A stretch of 64,000 nucleotides of DNA, from the NCBI GenBank assembly GCA_013821825.1, contig PNJK01000003.1, positions 1-64,000 of the forward strand, written 5' to 3'. The translations under genes were made by a program, and so were the position numbers. This document shows, one piece after another, positions 44,424 through 53,528 of this stretch; within the stretch, counting starts at the first letter, position 1, and each line of letters starts with the position of its first letter. Source of the stretch: Rhodobacter sp. (GTDB lineage: Bacteria; Pseudomonadota; Alphaproteobacteria; Rhodobacterales; Rhodobacteraceae). The notes beneath the pieces were generated by a model, which worked only from the letters and a program-made list of their open reading frames with translations, did no database searches and was not told where the DNA came from.

Positions 44424-45329
44424 TCAGCCGCCTGCCAGCATGGCAAAAGCGCGGTCCGTAGGCAGAAGAAGCACCATGCGGCCACCATCCTTGACCGTCC
44501 CGGCGGCGTCACCCGCGCCGGCACCTGTGCCGTAGAAGATGTCGGCGCGCTGCATGCCCTTGATCGCACCGCCGGTATCCTGTGCCACCATCAGGCGGCG
44601 GATCGGGCCGCGACCGTCTTTCTCGATCCAGACCGGGGCGCCGAGCGGCGTGAACTTCGGGTCGATGGCGACCGAGCGCAGAGTGGTGATCGACCGGCCC
44701 ATCGCGCCTATCGGGCCGTCCTGGGCGGAAAGGGTGCCGCGGCGGACCATTTCCTGTCCGACAGAGCGGTAGGCGTGACCGTTCGCCCCGGCATAGCCCA
44801 CCCGGACCACCGAACCGTCGGTCATCCGGATTCGGCCCGAACCCTGCACTTGCAGGAAATAGACATCGACAGGATCATCAAGCCACGCAAGCTCCAGCCC
44901 CCGGCCAGAGAGAGCGCCGCCCTCAATGGCTTCGCGCGAATGAAAAACCATGCCATCGCGCAGTTCGGGCGGGCGGCGATAGATCGGATACTGGAACCGT
45001 CCCCTACGGACAGGGGAGCCGTCGAGTTCCGGCTCGAAGTATCCCGTGAACAGCGCGGGCGGGTCTCCCACGATGACCGGTTTGAAGAGCAGTTCGAAAA
45101 AGCTGCGGGCCGAGATGTCGTCCTGCGGCACATCGGTGGCGACGGCGCAGATCGGTTGCCAGTCGGGGGCGTCAAGCTGGTCGCAGGTGCGCAGGAAGGC
45201 GATGAGGGCTTCGGCGTGGTTGTCCTCGCGCCAGCCGTCGAGCGCCTCGAAGTCAAGCATCTGGGCGTTTGCGGGCGCGGCGGCCATCAGGGCCGCCGCA
45301 AGACCGAGGGTGCGAAAAGTTGCGCGCAT
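44424..45329 (-). CDS. mltA: Membrane-bound lytic murein transglycosylase A
   Basis: A 301-residue exported transglycosylase that cleaves peptidoglycan to anhydro-muropeptides. A signal peptide ends near residue 23 (TLGLAAALMAAAPANAQ). The MltA barrel has LFTGYFEPELDGS, VYFLQVQGSGRI, VGYAGANGHAYRSVG and the C-terminal 3D domain with VAQDTGGAIKGMQRADIFYG, where the catalytic Asp lies. No lipobox is visible, unlike E. coli MltA. It is co-transcribed with the Tim44-like gene, 11 bases upstream. Confidence 0.92.
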   Translation of the reverse strand: MRATFRTLGLAAALMAAAPANAQMLDFEALDGWREDNHAEALIAFLRTCDQLDAPDWQPICAVATDVPQDDISARSFFELLFKPVIVGDPPALFTGYFEPELDGSPVRRGRFQYPIYRRPPELRDGMVFHSREAIEGGALSGRGLELAWLDDPVDVYFLQVQGSGRIRMTDGSVVRVGYAGANGHAYRSVGQEMVRRGTLSAQDGPIGAMGRSITTLRSVAIDPKFTPLGAPVWIEKDGRGPIRRLMVAQDTGGAIKGMQRADIFYGTGAGAGDAAGTVKDGGRMVLLLPTDRAFAMLAGG

Positions 45330-45340
45330 CCCAAGGCTGG

Positions 45341-46000
45341 TCAGTCGCCGGTGGCGACAAGCTGCCAGTTCGGGTCATCCGACCCCATGTGGCGTGCGAA
45401 CGTCCAAACGTCCCGCTGACGCTTGATTTCACGCGGGCTGCCCTCGACGATCTCTCCGGCCTTGTTGCGGACGACATAGGTCTGCTCGCCAACGAAGCGG
45501 ACCGAAATCTCGGCCATGCCGCTGTCGCGGTTGAAGGTGGCGTCTTGCAGGGCAAGTTCCTTCATTCCGACAAAGCTGGCCTCAACCGTCAGGCCCTCAC
45601 GCTCGCGGACGGCGATGGCTTCGGCAAAGCTCGCCTCGACATCGTCGGACAGGAAGTCCCGGACCGACGCAAGGTCACCACGTTCGAAAGCCATAAGGAT
45701 CATCTCATAGGCACCGCGCGCGCCTTGCAGAAACGGCGTGACGGCAAAACTGGGTTCGGCCTGCTTCATCGCCGAAAGCGCGCGGGCGGCATCCGAGCCT
45801 TCTGGAGTGTGATCGGTGATGTCCCGATCTGCACCGCCCTCGATCACTTCGAAATCGCGGCGGACACGGGGGCGCACGTCCTCAAGCGGAATCTCCGGTT
45901 TCTCGAAGCCGTCGCGGGTGCCAAGAACGGACCGCAGCTTGAGAATTAGAAATATCGCGATCCCGGCTAGGACCAGAAGTTGGATCAGGGACCCGTTCAT
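45341..46000 (-). CDS. Tim44-domain membrane-anchored protein
   Basis: A 219-residue protein with one N-terminal membrane anchor (SLIQLLVLAGIAIFLILKL) and a Tim44-like C-terminal domain from about residue 75 (APFLQGARGAYEMILMAFER-like region and the RNKAGEIVEG end). Bacterial members of this family (TimA) sit in the inner membrane of alphaproteobacteria and resemble the mitochondrial import motor anchor. It is divergent from fxsA and heads the mltA-smr unit. Confidence 0.88.
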   Translation of the reverse strand: MNGSLIQLLVLAGIAIFLILKLRSVLGTRDGFEKPEIPLEDVRPRVRRDFEVIEGGADRDITDHTPEGSDAARALSAMKQAEPSFAVTPFLQGARGAYEMILMAFERGDLASVRDFLSDDVEASFAEAIAVREREGLTVEASFVGMKELALQDATFNRDSGMAEISVRFVGEQTYVVRNKAGEIVEGSPREIKRQRDVWTFARHMGSDDPNWQLVATGD

Positions 46001-46118
46001 ATAAGACCTCTGAAGGCTTTGCGTTCTGATTGGCTTGCGCCCTGCATTCCCCTATGTAGGGTGGGGTTCCGGTGAAGTCTACCGGGGGATGGGCTGCGAA
46101 AGCCTCAAGGGTGCTGAG

Positions 46119-46577
46119 ATGTGGATTTTTCTGGCGATTCTGGCGATACCGCTGATCGAGATCGGGCTTTTCGTTCAATTGGGAGGGGCGATCGGTCTGT
46201 GGCCGACGCTTGCATGGGTACTGGTGTCTGCCGGTCTGGGCATCATCGTGCTGAAGGGTGTGGCAACTCTAGGGCCGGTTTCCCTCAGCCGTGACATGCA
46301 CGAACTCAGCGATCCTCAGTCGCCATTGGCACATCGGGTGATGGTCGTGCTTGGCGGCGGGCTCTTGCTTTTGCCGGGTTTCTTCACTGACGCGATCGGC
46401 CTGTTGTTGCTGGTTCCGCCGATCAGGCTGCTTGCGATCAAGTGGATCGGGCGGAGGCTGCAGGTGAAGGCGAAATACGCCGCGCGCAGTCAGGTGATCG
46501 AGGGAGAGTGGCAGGAAGCCAATCCCGAGACGCCGAGCAATCCTGATGCCAAGCCGTCGGACTGGACGAAGCATTGA
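46119..46577 (+). CDS. fxsA: FxsA-family inner-membrane protein
   Basis: A 152-residue protein starting MWIFLAILAIPLIEIGLFVQ, the conserved FxsA N-terminal membrane segment, with further hydrophobic segments near residues 28-50 (LAWVLVSAGLGIIVLKG) and 75-100 (VLGGGLLLLPGFFTDAIGLL). The C-terminus is charged and soluble. In E. coli FxsA suppresses exclusion of phage T7 in F-plasmid cells; its normal role is unknown. Upstream frames are open but Met at 46119 matches the family start. It lies 54 bases before secB. Confidence 0.87.
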   Translation: MWIFLAILAIPLIEIGLFVQLGGAIGLWPTLAWVLVSAGLGIIVLKGVATLGPVSLSRDMHELSDPQSPLAHRVMVVLGGGLLLLPGFFTDAIGLLLLVPPIRLLAIKWIGRRLQVKAKYAARSQVIEGEWQEANPETPSNPDAKPSDWTKH

Positions 46578-46631
46578 GGGCGCTTGCGTGACCTGCTAGG
46601 AACGCTGCGAATTCCCGAAGGAGTGTGCCAG

Positions 46632-47141
46632 ATGGCCGATGAAAACAAGGCTGGCAATGAAGCCGCCGCCGCACCGCAGATCCGGATGCAGGTCCTGGCA
46701 CAATATGTGCGCGATCTGTCGTTCGAAAATCTGGTGGTGCAGAAGGGCCTTAGCGGTGCCGATGTGCAGCCTGACATTCAGGTTGCCGTCAGCCTTGACG
46801 CGCGCAAGCGGTCGGTGGCGCATCAGTATGATGTGATCACCAAGTTCAAGGTGACCTCGAAGAACAAGGTCAGCAACGAGACACTGTTCCTTTTGGAGCT
46901 GGAATACGGCGGCACCTTCCATATCGAGGGTGTGGCCGATGAGCAGCTGCATCCGTTCCTGCTGATCGAATGCCCGCGCCTGCTGTTTCCCTATGTGCGG
47001 CGGATCATCTCGGATGTGACGCGCGATGGCGGCTTCCCGCCGCTGAACGTCGATCAGGTGGATTTCATGGCGCTGTATCGCCAGGAACTGGCCCGCCGGG
47101 CACAGACGCAAGCTGCCGCTCCGACCGACAAGCCGAACTGA
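46632..47141 (+). CDS. secB: Protein-export chaperone SecB
   Basis: A 169-residue SecB, the tetrameric chaperone that keeps preproteins unfolded and delivers them to SecA. Conserved parts are IRMQVLAQYVRDLSFENL, the DIQVAVSLDARKR region, LLELEYGGTFHIEGV and the CPRLLFPYVRRIISDVTRDG segment. The start at 46632 has an AAGGAG ribosome-binding site about 12 bases upstream. It converges with dnaQ, whose stop is 6 bases away. Confidence 0.95.
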   Translation: MADENKAGNEAAAAPQIRMQVLAQYVRDLSFENLVVQKGLSGADVQPDIQVAVSLDARKRSVAHQYDVITKFKVTSKNKVSNETLFLLELEYGGTFHIEGVADEQLHPFLLIECPRLLFPYVRRIISDVTRDGGFPPLNVDQVDFMALYRQELARRAQTQAAAPTDKPN

Positions 47142-47147
47142 GCTGTC

Positions 47148-47843
47148 CTAAGCCCGCTTCTTCCAGATGGCCGCTTCGCCCAGCTTTGCGACCATCGCCT
47201 CATGCGCGGCGGCCTCTTCGGGCGTGATGCGCGGGGGAAGTGGCTGCGGACGCGGCGGCGGACGCCATGCGGTCTCGACCGGTCCCGCCTGCCTTGGGCT
47301 GGCGGCGGCTCCGGCAAGCACAAGATCGGGCTGACGGCCGCCGATCAGCTCCAGATAGACCTCGGCCAGGATTTCGCTGTCCAAGAGCGCGCCATGCTTT
47401 TCACGCATCGAGTTGTCGATGCCGAAGCGGCGGCACAACGCGTCAAGCGAGGCCGGGGAGCCGGGGAACTTCGTCCGCGCAATCAGCAGGGTGTCGGTAG
47501 CGCGATCCTGCGGCAGTCTTGCAAGCCCGGCGCGATCCAGTTCGAAGTTCAGGAATTTCATGTCGAAGGCGGCGTTGTGGATGACCAGCGGCGCTTCGGC
47601 GATGAATTCAAGGAAGACTTGGGCGATCCGGGCGAAGACCGGCTTGTCGCGCAGGAAGTCGTCGCCCAGGCCATGCACCTCGAACGCTTCTTTCGGCATC
47701 ATGCGTTCGGGGTTGATGTACTGGTGAAAGGTCCGGCCCGTGGGCAGGTGGTTCATCAGCTCCACCGCGCCGATTTCGACGATGCGGTGCCCCTCGGTCG
47801 GCTCAAACCCGGTGGTTTCAGTATCAAGAACGATTTCACGCAT
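47148..47843 (-). CDS. dnaQ: DNA polymerase III epsilon subunit
   Basis: A 231-residue proofreading 3'-5' exonuclease. The three Exo motifs are [11 protein letters not shown] (Exo I, Asp-x-Glu), [12 protein letters not shown] (Exo II) and [17 protein letters not shown] (Exo III epsilon type with the His and Asp). The C-terminal region (about residues 180-231) should carry the tie to the polymerase core. Its start overlaps the coaE stop by 8 bases, forming the common alphaproteobacterial run maf-aroE-coaE-dnaQ. Confidence 0.95.
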   Translation of the reverse strand: MREIVLDTETTGFEPTEGHRIVEIGAVELMNHLPTGRTFHQYINPERMMPKEAFEVHGLGDDFLRDKPVFARIAQVFLEFIAEAPLVIHNAAFDMKFLNFELDRAGLARLPQDRATDTLLIARTKFPGSPASLDALCRRFGIDNSMREKHGALLDSEILAEVYLELIGGRQPDLVLAGAAASPRQAGPVETAWRPPPRPQPLPPRITPEEAAAHEAMVAKLGEAAIWKKRA

Positions 47844-48438
47844 CGGTTAGGGCAATCCTGCGGCGGATGTCGGCCAACACATCCTTGACCGCCGCGCGGG
47901 CGGTATCAAGGCTGGTCGTGGTAATGATGTAATCCGCCCGGGCGCGCTTGTCGGCGTCGGGGGTTTGGCGGGACAGGATCATGTTGAAGTCGGCCTCGGT
48001 TATCCCGCGGGCCATGACCCGTTCACGCTGAACCTCGGGCGGGGCGGAGACAACAGCGACGGCATCGCAAGTCTGGTCGGCCCCGGTTTCGAACAACAGC
48101 GGGATGTCGAGCAGGATGATCGGGGCATCGTGATGCGCGGCAACGAAGTGGGCCCGGTCATCGGCGACAAGCGGATGGATGGCGGCGTTCAGCCGGTCAA
48201 GCGCGGTCGGGTCGGCCAAGATCATCGCGCGCAGACGGGGGCGATTGACGCTGCCGTCAGGGCCGATTGCTGTGGGGAACAGTCTGCCAATCGCCTGCGC
48301 GGCGGGTTGGCCGGGAACGTAAAGCCGGTGAACAGTGGCGTCGGCATCCCAGACCGGGATGCCTTCCTCTGCGAACATCGCGGCCGTGGTCGATTTCCCC
48401 ATGCCGATGGAGCCCGTAAGACCAAGCCGGAAACTCAT
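47836..48438 (-). CDS. coaE: Dephospho-CoA kinase
   Basis: A 200-residue kinase for the last step of coenzyme A synthesis. The P-loop is [16 protein letters not shown] at the N-terminus, followed by [12 protein letters not shown], a [12 protein letters not shown] segment for substrate binding, and [17 protein letters not shown]. It overlaps the aroE stop by 4 bases (ATGA) and dnaQ by 8 bases, so the three are co-translated. Confidence 0.95.
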   Translation of the reverse strand: MSFRLGLTGSIGMGKSTTAAMFAEEGIPVWDADATVHRLYVPGQPAAQAIGRLFPTAIGPDGSVNRPRLRAMILADPTALDRLNAAIHPLVADDRAHFVAAHHDAPIILLDIPLLFETGADQTCDAVAVVSAPPEVQRERVMARGITEADFNMILSRQTPDADKRARADYIITTTSLDTARAAVKDVLADIRRRIALTDA

Positions 48439-49274
48439 GCTTGCAGCACGGCCTTGCGGGTCGCCTCATCGACTTCGGGCCGGACGCCGAACCAGCGTTC
48501 GAAACCGGGTGCCGCCTGATGCAGCAGCATTCCAAGCCCATCGACCACGGTGCAGCCTACCGCCTCGGCCTCGATCAAGAGCTGTGTCTTGAGTGGGGTG
48601 TAGACCAGATCTGTAACCAGAGCGTCGGGGTTGAGCCGACTCAGAGGCACCCGGAATTCCGGCTTGCCGGCCATGCCAAGCGAGGTCGTATTCACGACCG
48701 TAGCGGCGTCATCCAGAAGATTGCCGGCCTGCACCCATTCATGCACATGCACCTTGGCACCGAAATCCGACCGCAGCGCTTCGGCACGGGGGCGGGTGCG
48801 GTTAGCCAGGCGGATCTCGGGGACGCCGACCTCGATCAGGGCGGCGACGACAGCACGGGCCGCCCCGCCCGCCCCCAGAACCACGGCCGGACCGGAGGCG
48901 GGGGCCCAGCTGGGCGCATTCTGGCGCAGGTTGGCGATGAAACCCGACCCGTCGGTATTGTCGGCATGTATCTTGCCATCGTTGCGGAAGATCAGCGTAT
49001 TCGCTGCCCCGATCAGTGCGGCCCGGTCAGTGACGACATCGGCGATATTCAGGATCGCCTCCTTGTGTGGGATCGTCACGTTCAGGCCGACGAAGCCCAG
49101 ACGTGGCAGCGTGCGGATAAGTTCGGGCAGATCGGTTGGGGCGATGTCGATGGGGATGTAATGTCCCTTCAGGCCATAACGGCGCAGCCAGTAGCCATGC
49201 AACGCCGGGCTGCGGCTGTGGGCGATGGGATGGCCGATGACGCCGGCAAGCGGAATGCGGGGGAGGTCAGTCAT
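48435..49274 (-). CDS. aroE: Shikimate dehydrogenase
   Basis: A 279-residue NADP-dependent enzyme reducing 3-dehydroshikimate in aromatic amino acid synthesis. Substrate motif HPIAHSRSPALHGYWL, catalytic Lys in NVTIPHKEA, Asp in ADNTDGSGF and the NADP loop VVLGAGGAARAVVAAL are complete. Start at 49274 overlaps the maf stop as ATGA; a longer upstream frame lacks this arrangement. Confidence 0.95.
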   Translation of the reverse strand: MTDLPRIPLAGVIGHPIAHSRSPALHGYWLRRYGLKGHYIPIDIAPTDLPELIRTLPRLGFVGLNVTIPHKEAILNIADVVTDRAALIGAANTLIFRNDGKIHADNTDGSGFIANLRQNAPSWAPASGPAVVLGAGGAARAVVAALIEVGVPEIRLANRTRPRAEALRSDFGAKVHVHEWVQAGNLLDDAATVVNTTSLGMAGKPEFRVPLSRLNPDALVTDLVYTPLKTQLLIEAEAVGCTVVDGLGMLLHQAAPGFERWFGVRPEVDEATRKAVLQA

Positions 49275-49864
49275 CGGTCGATCATGCCCCGAGTTCCCAT
49301 CCAAGCCAACAGTGGCAAAAGCGGTAGGCCAAGAATGGTAAAATGGTCGCCGGTGATGGCAGAGAACAGTCGGACGCCCTCTTCCTCGATCTTGTAGCCG
49401 CCGACCGAGTGGCGGATGCTGTCCCAGTTCCGGGCAAGGTAGGCGTCCAGATAGCTGTCCGAGAAATCATGCATCGTCAGGCGCGCCTCGGCCACATGGC
49501 GCCATACGGGTTGGGCGTGTTCGTAAGCCACGATTGCCGAGTGCAGACGATGGGTCCTGCCGCGCAGACGCGACAGCTGCTCCCGCGCCTCGGCAGGTGA
49601 GGACGGTTTGGCGAAGGTTTCCTTGTCCAGCGCCAGAACCTGATCGCAGCCAAGGACAAGGCCATCCGGACGGCGGTCCGCCACCTTTCGGGCCTTCATT
49701 TCAGCCAGGGCATCGGCGATGTCCGGGGGATGTGCCCCTTCCGCGACCAGAGAGTCGCGGAGGGACATCTCGTCTACCCTGGGGGCCACGGGTTCCACCG
49801 TCAGACCTGCAGCAGTCAGCGACTGAAGCCGGATCGGAGAAGTCGAGGCAAGAACGATGGGCAT
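49271..49864 (-). CDS. maf: Maf-type nucleotide pyrophosphatase
   Basis: A 197-residue house-cleaning NTP pyrophosphatase. The N-terminal MPIVLASTSPIRLQSL is the family start with its SxSxxR substrate loop; GLVLGCDQVLAL and the Lys/Arg-rich strands complete the pocket (the later SVGGYKIEEEG segment is also characteristic). Upstream Met codons exist at 49897 and beyond, but 49864 matches homologues. It faces the putative origin region and heads the leftward maf-aroE-coaE-dnaQ unit. Confidence 0.9.
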   Translation of the reverse strand: MPIVLASTSPIRLQSLTAAGLTVEPVAPRVDEMSLRDSLVAEGAHPPDIADALAEMKARKVADRRPDGLVLGCDQVLALDKETFAKPSSPAEAREQLSRLRGRTHRLHSAIVAYEHAQPVWRHVAEARLTMHDFSDSYLDAYLARNWDSIRHSVGGYKIEEEGVRLFSAITGDHFTILGLPLLPLLAWMGTRGMIDR

Positions 49865-50281
49865 CGGGGGCCTGTGGATATCCGTGGTTTGTTCCATGGG
49901 GCGGAACCGGGTACAACTTGGACCCACCGGGATCGGCTTCCGGTCGGGTGAGGTTCGGGGCGGTCCGGCAAAGAGATATCCCGCTGTGCACTGGATTGTC
50001 ACGAGGTTTGGGACAACCGGCCATCCATAGGTTGAACTGGCCGAGCGTGATCGCTGGAAATCCATTGAAGTCAAAATAAGTCATTGAATATATTGTTATA
50101 TTCTTGATACCACAGAACCATCCCGCTCTGTCCCGCGCTTATCCCCAGCTTTGCCCCTGTGGGCCGATCTGTGGATGACACGGACAATCCCGTTCTGCAC
50201 AGGCCCTACATCATCCTCATTCTTTCTTTCAATTCTTCCTTATAGAAGAAAGAAGAGTGCAAGATCGGGACAGGCGCGAAG
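49865..50281. other. Candidate chromosomal origin of replication
   Basis: Gap between the leftward maf unit and the rightward hemJ-rho genes. It contains three 8/9 matches to the DnaA box TTATCCACA: TGTGGATAT (49873-49881, reverse), TTATCCCCA (50139-50147) and TGTGGATGA (50170-50178, reverse). A weaker TTCTGCACA lies at 50193-50201. A 40-base tract at 50071-50110 is 80 percent A+T, standing out in GC-rich DNA, and an A/T-rich hairpin (TTCTTTCTT / AAGAAAGAA, 50220-50254) precedes hemJ. In Caulobacter, oriC lies beside hemE with maf-aroE-coaE-dnaQ on one side and rho-mnmE-mnmG-parAB on the other. Here hemE itself is absent. Confidence 0.6.
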
Positions 50282-50740
50282 ATGGATGTGATCACGGGCT
50301 GGCTGGCGGACTGGTATCTGGTGACGAAATCCTTGCATGTGATTTCGGTCATTGCCTGGATGGCGGGGATCTTCTATCTGCCGCGACTGTTCGTCTATCA
50401 TGCCGAACAGGTTCAGGCGGGAAGCCGGACTGACACGATGTTCCAGACGATGGAGCGGCGGTTGCTGCGCGGAATCATGAACCCGTCGCTGATTGGAACC
50501 TGGGTTTTCGGTCTGGCGCTGGTCATGACACCGGGGGTGGTGGACTGGTCGTTTGTCTGGCCCTGGATCAAGGCGGCCGGCGTTCTGGCGATGACCTCGT
50601 TTCACATTTGGTGTACGATCCGACGGAAGGAATTCGCCGCGGGGATGAACACCAGAAGTGGACGGCACTACCGCCTGATGAACGAAGTGCCGACCTTTCT
50701 GATGCTGGTCATCGTCTTTGCAGTGATCGTGAAGTGGTAG
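50282..50740 (+). CDS. hemJ: Protoporphyrinogen IX oxidase HemJ
   Basis: A 152-residue membrane protein with four hydrophobic segments, of the HemJ type that oxidises protoporphyrinogen in many alphaproteobacteria. The conserved TKSLHVISVIAWMAGIFYLP carries the essential His, and a later Lys-rich YRLMNEVPTFLMLVIVFAV completes the family pattern. It is the first gene right of the origin-like region; rho follows after 196 bases. Confidence 0.9.
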   Translation: MDVITGWLADWYLVTKSLHVISVIAWMAGIFYLPRLFVYHAEQVQAGSRTDTMFQTMERRLLRGIMNPSLIGTWVFGLALVMTPGVVDWSFVWPWIKAAGVLAMTSFHIWCTIRRKEFAAGMNTRSGRHYRLMNEVPTFLMLVIVFAVIVKW

Positions 50741-50936
50741 AACCGAGGGCCTTGCATGCGTGAAGTGACGGCCCAAGTTTCGCTACGGATGCGTGGGTAA
50801 TTGCCTGGACGATTGACTCGCCATCCTTCAGCGGTGTAAGGGCAGCCTGCAGGGCCGTCCGGCCCATGCGCTTCCCGTCCCAGCACTGCGAAGATCCGCC
50901 CTGATCCGGGCCGATCCACGCCACAGGTTTTCCCCC
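50741..50936 (+). promoter_or_regulatory. rho leader region
   Basis: A 196-base untranslated stretch between hemJ and rho, with a small GGGCC-GTCC-GGCCC hairpin near 50855. Rho genes are commonly autoregulated through their leaders; here only the length and hairpin support that. Confidence 0.3.
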
Positions 50937-52208
50937 ATGACTGTTGAACGTTTGAACCTCTCCGATCTCAAGGCCAAGACCCCGGCTGACCTGCTTTCCA
51001 TGGCCGAGGAGTGGGAGATCGAGAACGCGCCCAGCATGCGCAAGGGCGAGATGATGTTCTCGATCCTCAAAGAGCATGCCGAGGAAGGCTGGGAGATCGG
51101 CGGCGACGGCGTGCTGGAAGTGCTGCAGGACGGCTTCGGGTTCCTGCGCTCGCCTTCGGCCAACTATCTGCCCGGACCGGATGACATCTACGTCGGCCCC
51201 GATATCCTGCGGCAGTTTTCGCTGCGCACCGGGGACACGATCGAGGGAGTGATCGCCGCACCGAAGGAGAACGAGAAGTATTTCTGCATGACCAAGGTCA
51301 CGCGGATCAACTTCGACGATCCCGAGAAGGCCAAGCACAAGGTTCACTTCGACAACCTGACCCCGCTTTACCCTGATGAGCGGCTGAAGATGGAGGTCGA
51401 AGATCCGACGATCAAGGACCGCTCGGCGCGGATCATTGATCTTGTGGCACCGATCGGGAAGGGCCAGCGCGGGCTGATCGTGGCGCCGCCGCGGACCGGT
51501 AAGACGGTGCTTCTGCAGAACATTGCCAATTCCATCGCGACCAACCACCCGGAATGCTATCTGATTGTCCTCTTGATCGACGAGCGGCCCGAGGAAGTGA
51601 CCGACATGCAGCGCACCGTGAAGGGCGAAGTTGTCGCCTCGACTTTCGACGAACCGGCGACCCGGCACGTGGCGGTGGCGGAAATGGTGATCGAAAAGGC
51701 CAAGCGTCTGGTCGAACACAAGCGTGACGTGGTCATCCTGCTCGACTCGATCACCCGTCTGGGTCGTGCCTTCAACACCGTGGTTCCGTCCTCGGGCAAG
51801 GTGCTGACCGGTGGTGTCGATGCGAACGCCCTGCAGCGCCCGAAGCGATTCTTTGGCGCAGCGCGGAACATAGAAGAGGGCGGCTCGCTGACCATCATTG
51901 CCACCGCGCTGATCGACACTGGCAGCCGGATGGACGAAGTGATCTTCGAAGAATTCAAGGGCACCGGTAACTCGGAAATCGTGCTGGACCGCAAGGTTGC
52001 CGACAAGCGCGTCTTCCCGGCGATGGACATCCTGAAATCCGGCACCCGGAAAGAGGACCTGCTGGTTGACAAGGGCGATCTGCAGAAAACCTATGTTCTG
52101 CGCCGCATCCTGAACCCGATGGGCACGACCGATGCCATCGAATTCCTGATCGGCAAGCTGAAGCAGACCAAGTCGAACGCCGACTTCTTCGAGTCGATGA
52201 ACACCTGA
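50937..52208 (+). CDS. rho: Transcription termination factor Rho
   Basis: A 423-residue hexameric RNA helicase. It has the N-terminal helix bundle [20 protein letters not shown], the RNA-binding OSB domain with DGFGFLRSP, Walker A ([15 protein letters not shown]), Walker [16 protein letters not shown] and the Q and R loops ([20 protein letters not shown]). Length is normal. It is followed 30 bases later by mnmE. Confidence 0.97.
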   Translation: MTVERLNLSDLKAKTPADLLSMAEEWEIENAPSMRKGEMMFSILKEHAEEGWEIGGDGVLEVLQDGFGFLRSPSANYLPGPDDIYVGPDILRQFSLRTGDTIEGVIAAPKENEKYFCMTKVTRINFDDPEKAKHKVHFDNLTPLYPDERLKMEVEDPTIKDRSARIIDLVAPIGKGQRGLIVAPPRTGKTVLLQNIANSIATNHPECYLIVLLIDERPEEVTDMQRTVKGEVVASTFDEPATRHVAVAEMVIEKAKRLVEHKRDVVILLDSITRLGRAFNTVVPSSGKVLTGGVDANALQRPKRFFGAARNIEEGGSLTIIATALIDTGSRMDEVIFEEFKGTGNSEIVLDRKVADKRVFPAMDILKSGTRKEDLLVDKGDLQKTYVLRRILNPMGTTDAIEFLIGKLKQTKSNADFFESMNT

Positions 52209-52238
52209 CCGGTGGTCGCAGCCAAGAGGCAGGCAGGG

Positions 52239-53525
52239 ATGGACACGATCTATGCCACCGCCACGGCGCGGGGTCGTTCAGGGGTTGCGGTCGTGCGGAT
52301 CTCTGGCCCGAACGCGTTCGCGGCCGGGCAGGCCTTGTGCGGCAGTCTTCCGGCACCGCGCCTGGCCGGTCTGCGGCGACTTACCTGGCAGGGCGTGCTG
52401 CTGGACGAGGCTTTGGTGCTGACCTTCGCCACGGGCGCAAGCTTCACGGGCGAGTCCGTGGTGGAGCTGCAGACGCATGGCGGGCCGGCTGTGGTGGCGG
52501 CCCTGTTGCGGGCGCTGGCCGATCAGCCGGGCCTGAGGCTTGCCGAAGCCGGCGAATTCACCCGACGTGCGCTTGAGAACGGCGTTCTGGACCTGGCGCA
52601 GGTCGAGGGGCTTGCCGACCTGATCGACGCCGAGACCGAGGCGCAGCGGCGTCAGGCGATGCGCGTGCTGTCAGGGGCAGTTGGTGACAAGGTGGAACGC
52701 TGGCGCCGCGACCTGATCCGCGCCGGCGCGCTTCTGGAGGCCACCATCGATTTCGCCGATGAGGATGTGCCGGTCGACGTCTCGCCCGAAGTGCTGGCGC
52801 TGATCGATGGGCTGATGGTCGACCTCGGGCGCGAGGCGGCGGGCGTTGCCGCGGCCGAGCGTATCCGCGACGGGTTCGAGGTGGCGATCGTCGGGGCTCC
52901 GAACGCCGGGAAATCCACCCTTCTGAACCAGTTGGCGGGAAGGGAAGCTGCGATCACCTCGGAAATCGCGGGTACGACACGCGATGTGATCGAAGTGCGG
53001 ATGGAGATATCAGGTCTGCCGGTGACGTTCCTGGACACCGCTGGTTTGCGGGAAACGTCTGACAGGCTGGAGCAGGCAGGGATTGATCGCGCCCTTGCCC
53101 GGGCCGAGGCGGCGGATCTTCGACTGTTCTTGATGGATGGCGGCGCGGTTCCCAGTTTGGCGCCGCGGGACGAAGATATTGTAGTTCAAGGTAAATCAGA
53201 CACAAGATCTATGCGGGACGGCTTTTCCGTTTCCGGGCTTACCGGGGAAGGCGTGCCGGAGCTTCTCGATCGGATCGGCGAGATTCTGCAGGTCCGGGTC
53301 GCCTCAGCGGGCGCCTTGGTGCGCGAGCGGCATCGCCTGGCCGTGATCGGGGCGATCACGGCTCTGGCCGAGGCGCGGGCGGAAGTGGTAGGAGTCGACT
53401 CGCGCGTCGAGTTGGCGGCTGAACACCTGCGGATCGCGGTCAGGGCGTTGGACGCCCTGGTCGGTCGGGTGGATGTCGACGATCTGCTGGGCGAGATTTT
53501 TGCAAGCTTTTGCATCGGCAAGTGA
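52239..53525 (+). CDS. mnmE: tRNA modification GTPase MnmE
   Basis: A 428-residue GTPase that works with MnmG to place the carboxymethylaminomethyl group at wobble U34. The N-terminal [20 protein letters not shown], the G1 loop [13 protein letters not shown]3 DTAGLRET and the C-terminal CIGK are present. The G4 position reads GKSD instead of the usual N/TKxD, which may weaken guanine selectivity. Met at 52239 gives the family start; the frame is open nine codons further. Confidence 0.95.
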   Translation: MDTIYATATARGRSGVAVVRISGPNAFAAGQALCGSLPAPRLAGLRRLTWQGVLLDEALVLTFATGASFTGESVVELQTHGGPAVVAALLRALADQPGLRLAEAGEFTRRALENGVLDLAQVEGLADLIDAETEAQRRQAMRVLSGAVGDKVERWRRDLIRAGALLEATIDFADEDVPVDVSPEVLALIDGLMVDLGREAAGVAAAERIRDGFEVAIVGAPNAGKSTLLNQLAGREAAITSEIAGTTRDVIEVRMEISGLPVTFLDTAGLRETSDRLEQAGIDRALARAEAADLRLFLMDGGAVPSLAPRDEDIVVQGKSDTRSMRDGFSVSGLTGEGVPELLDRIGEILQVRVASAGALVRERHRLAVIGAITALAEARAEVVGVDSRVELAAEHLRIAVRALDALVGRVDVDDLLGEIFASFCIGK

Positions 53526-53528
53526 AGG

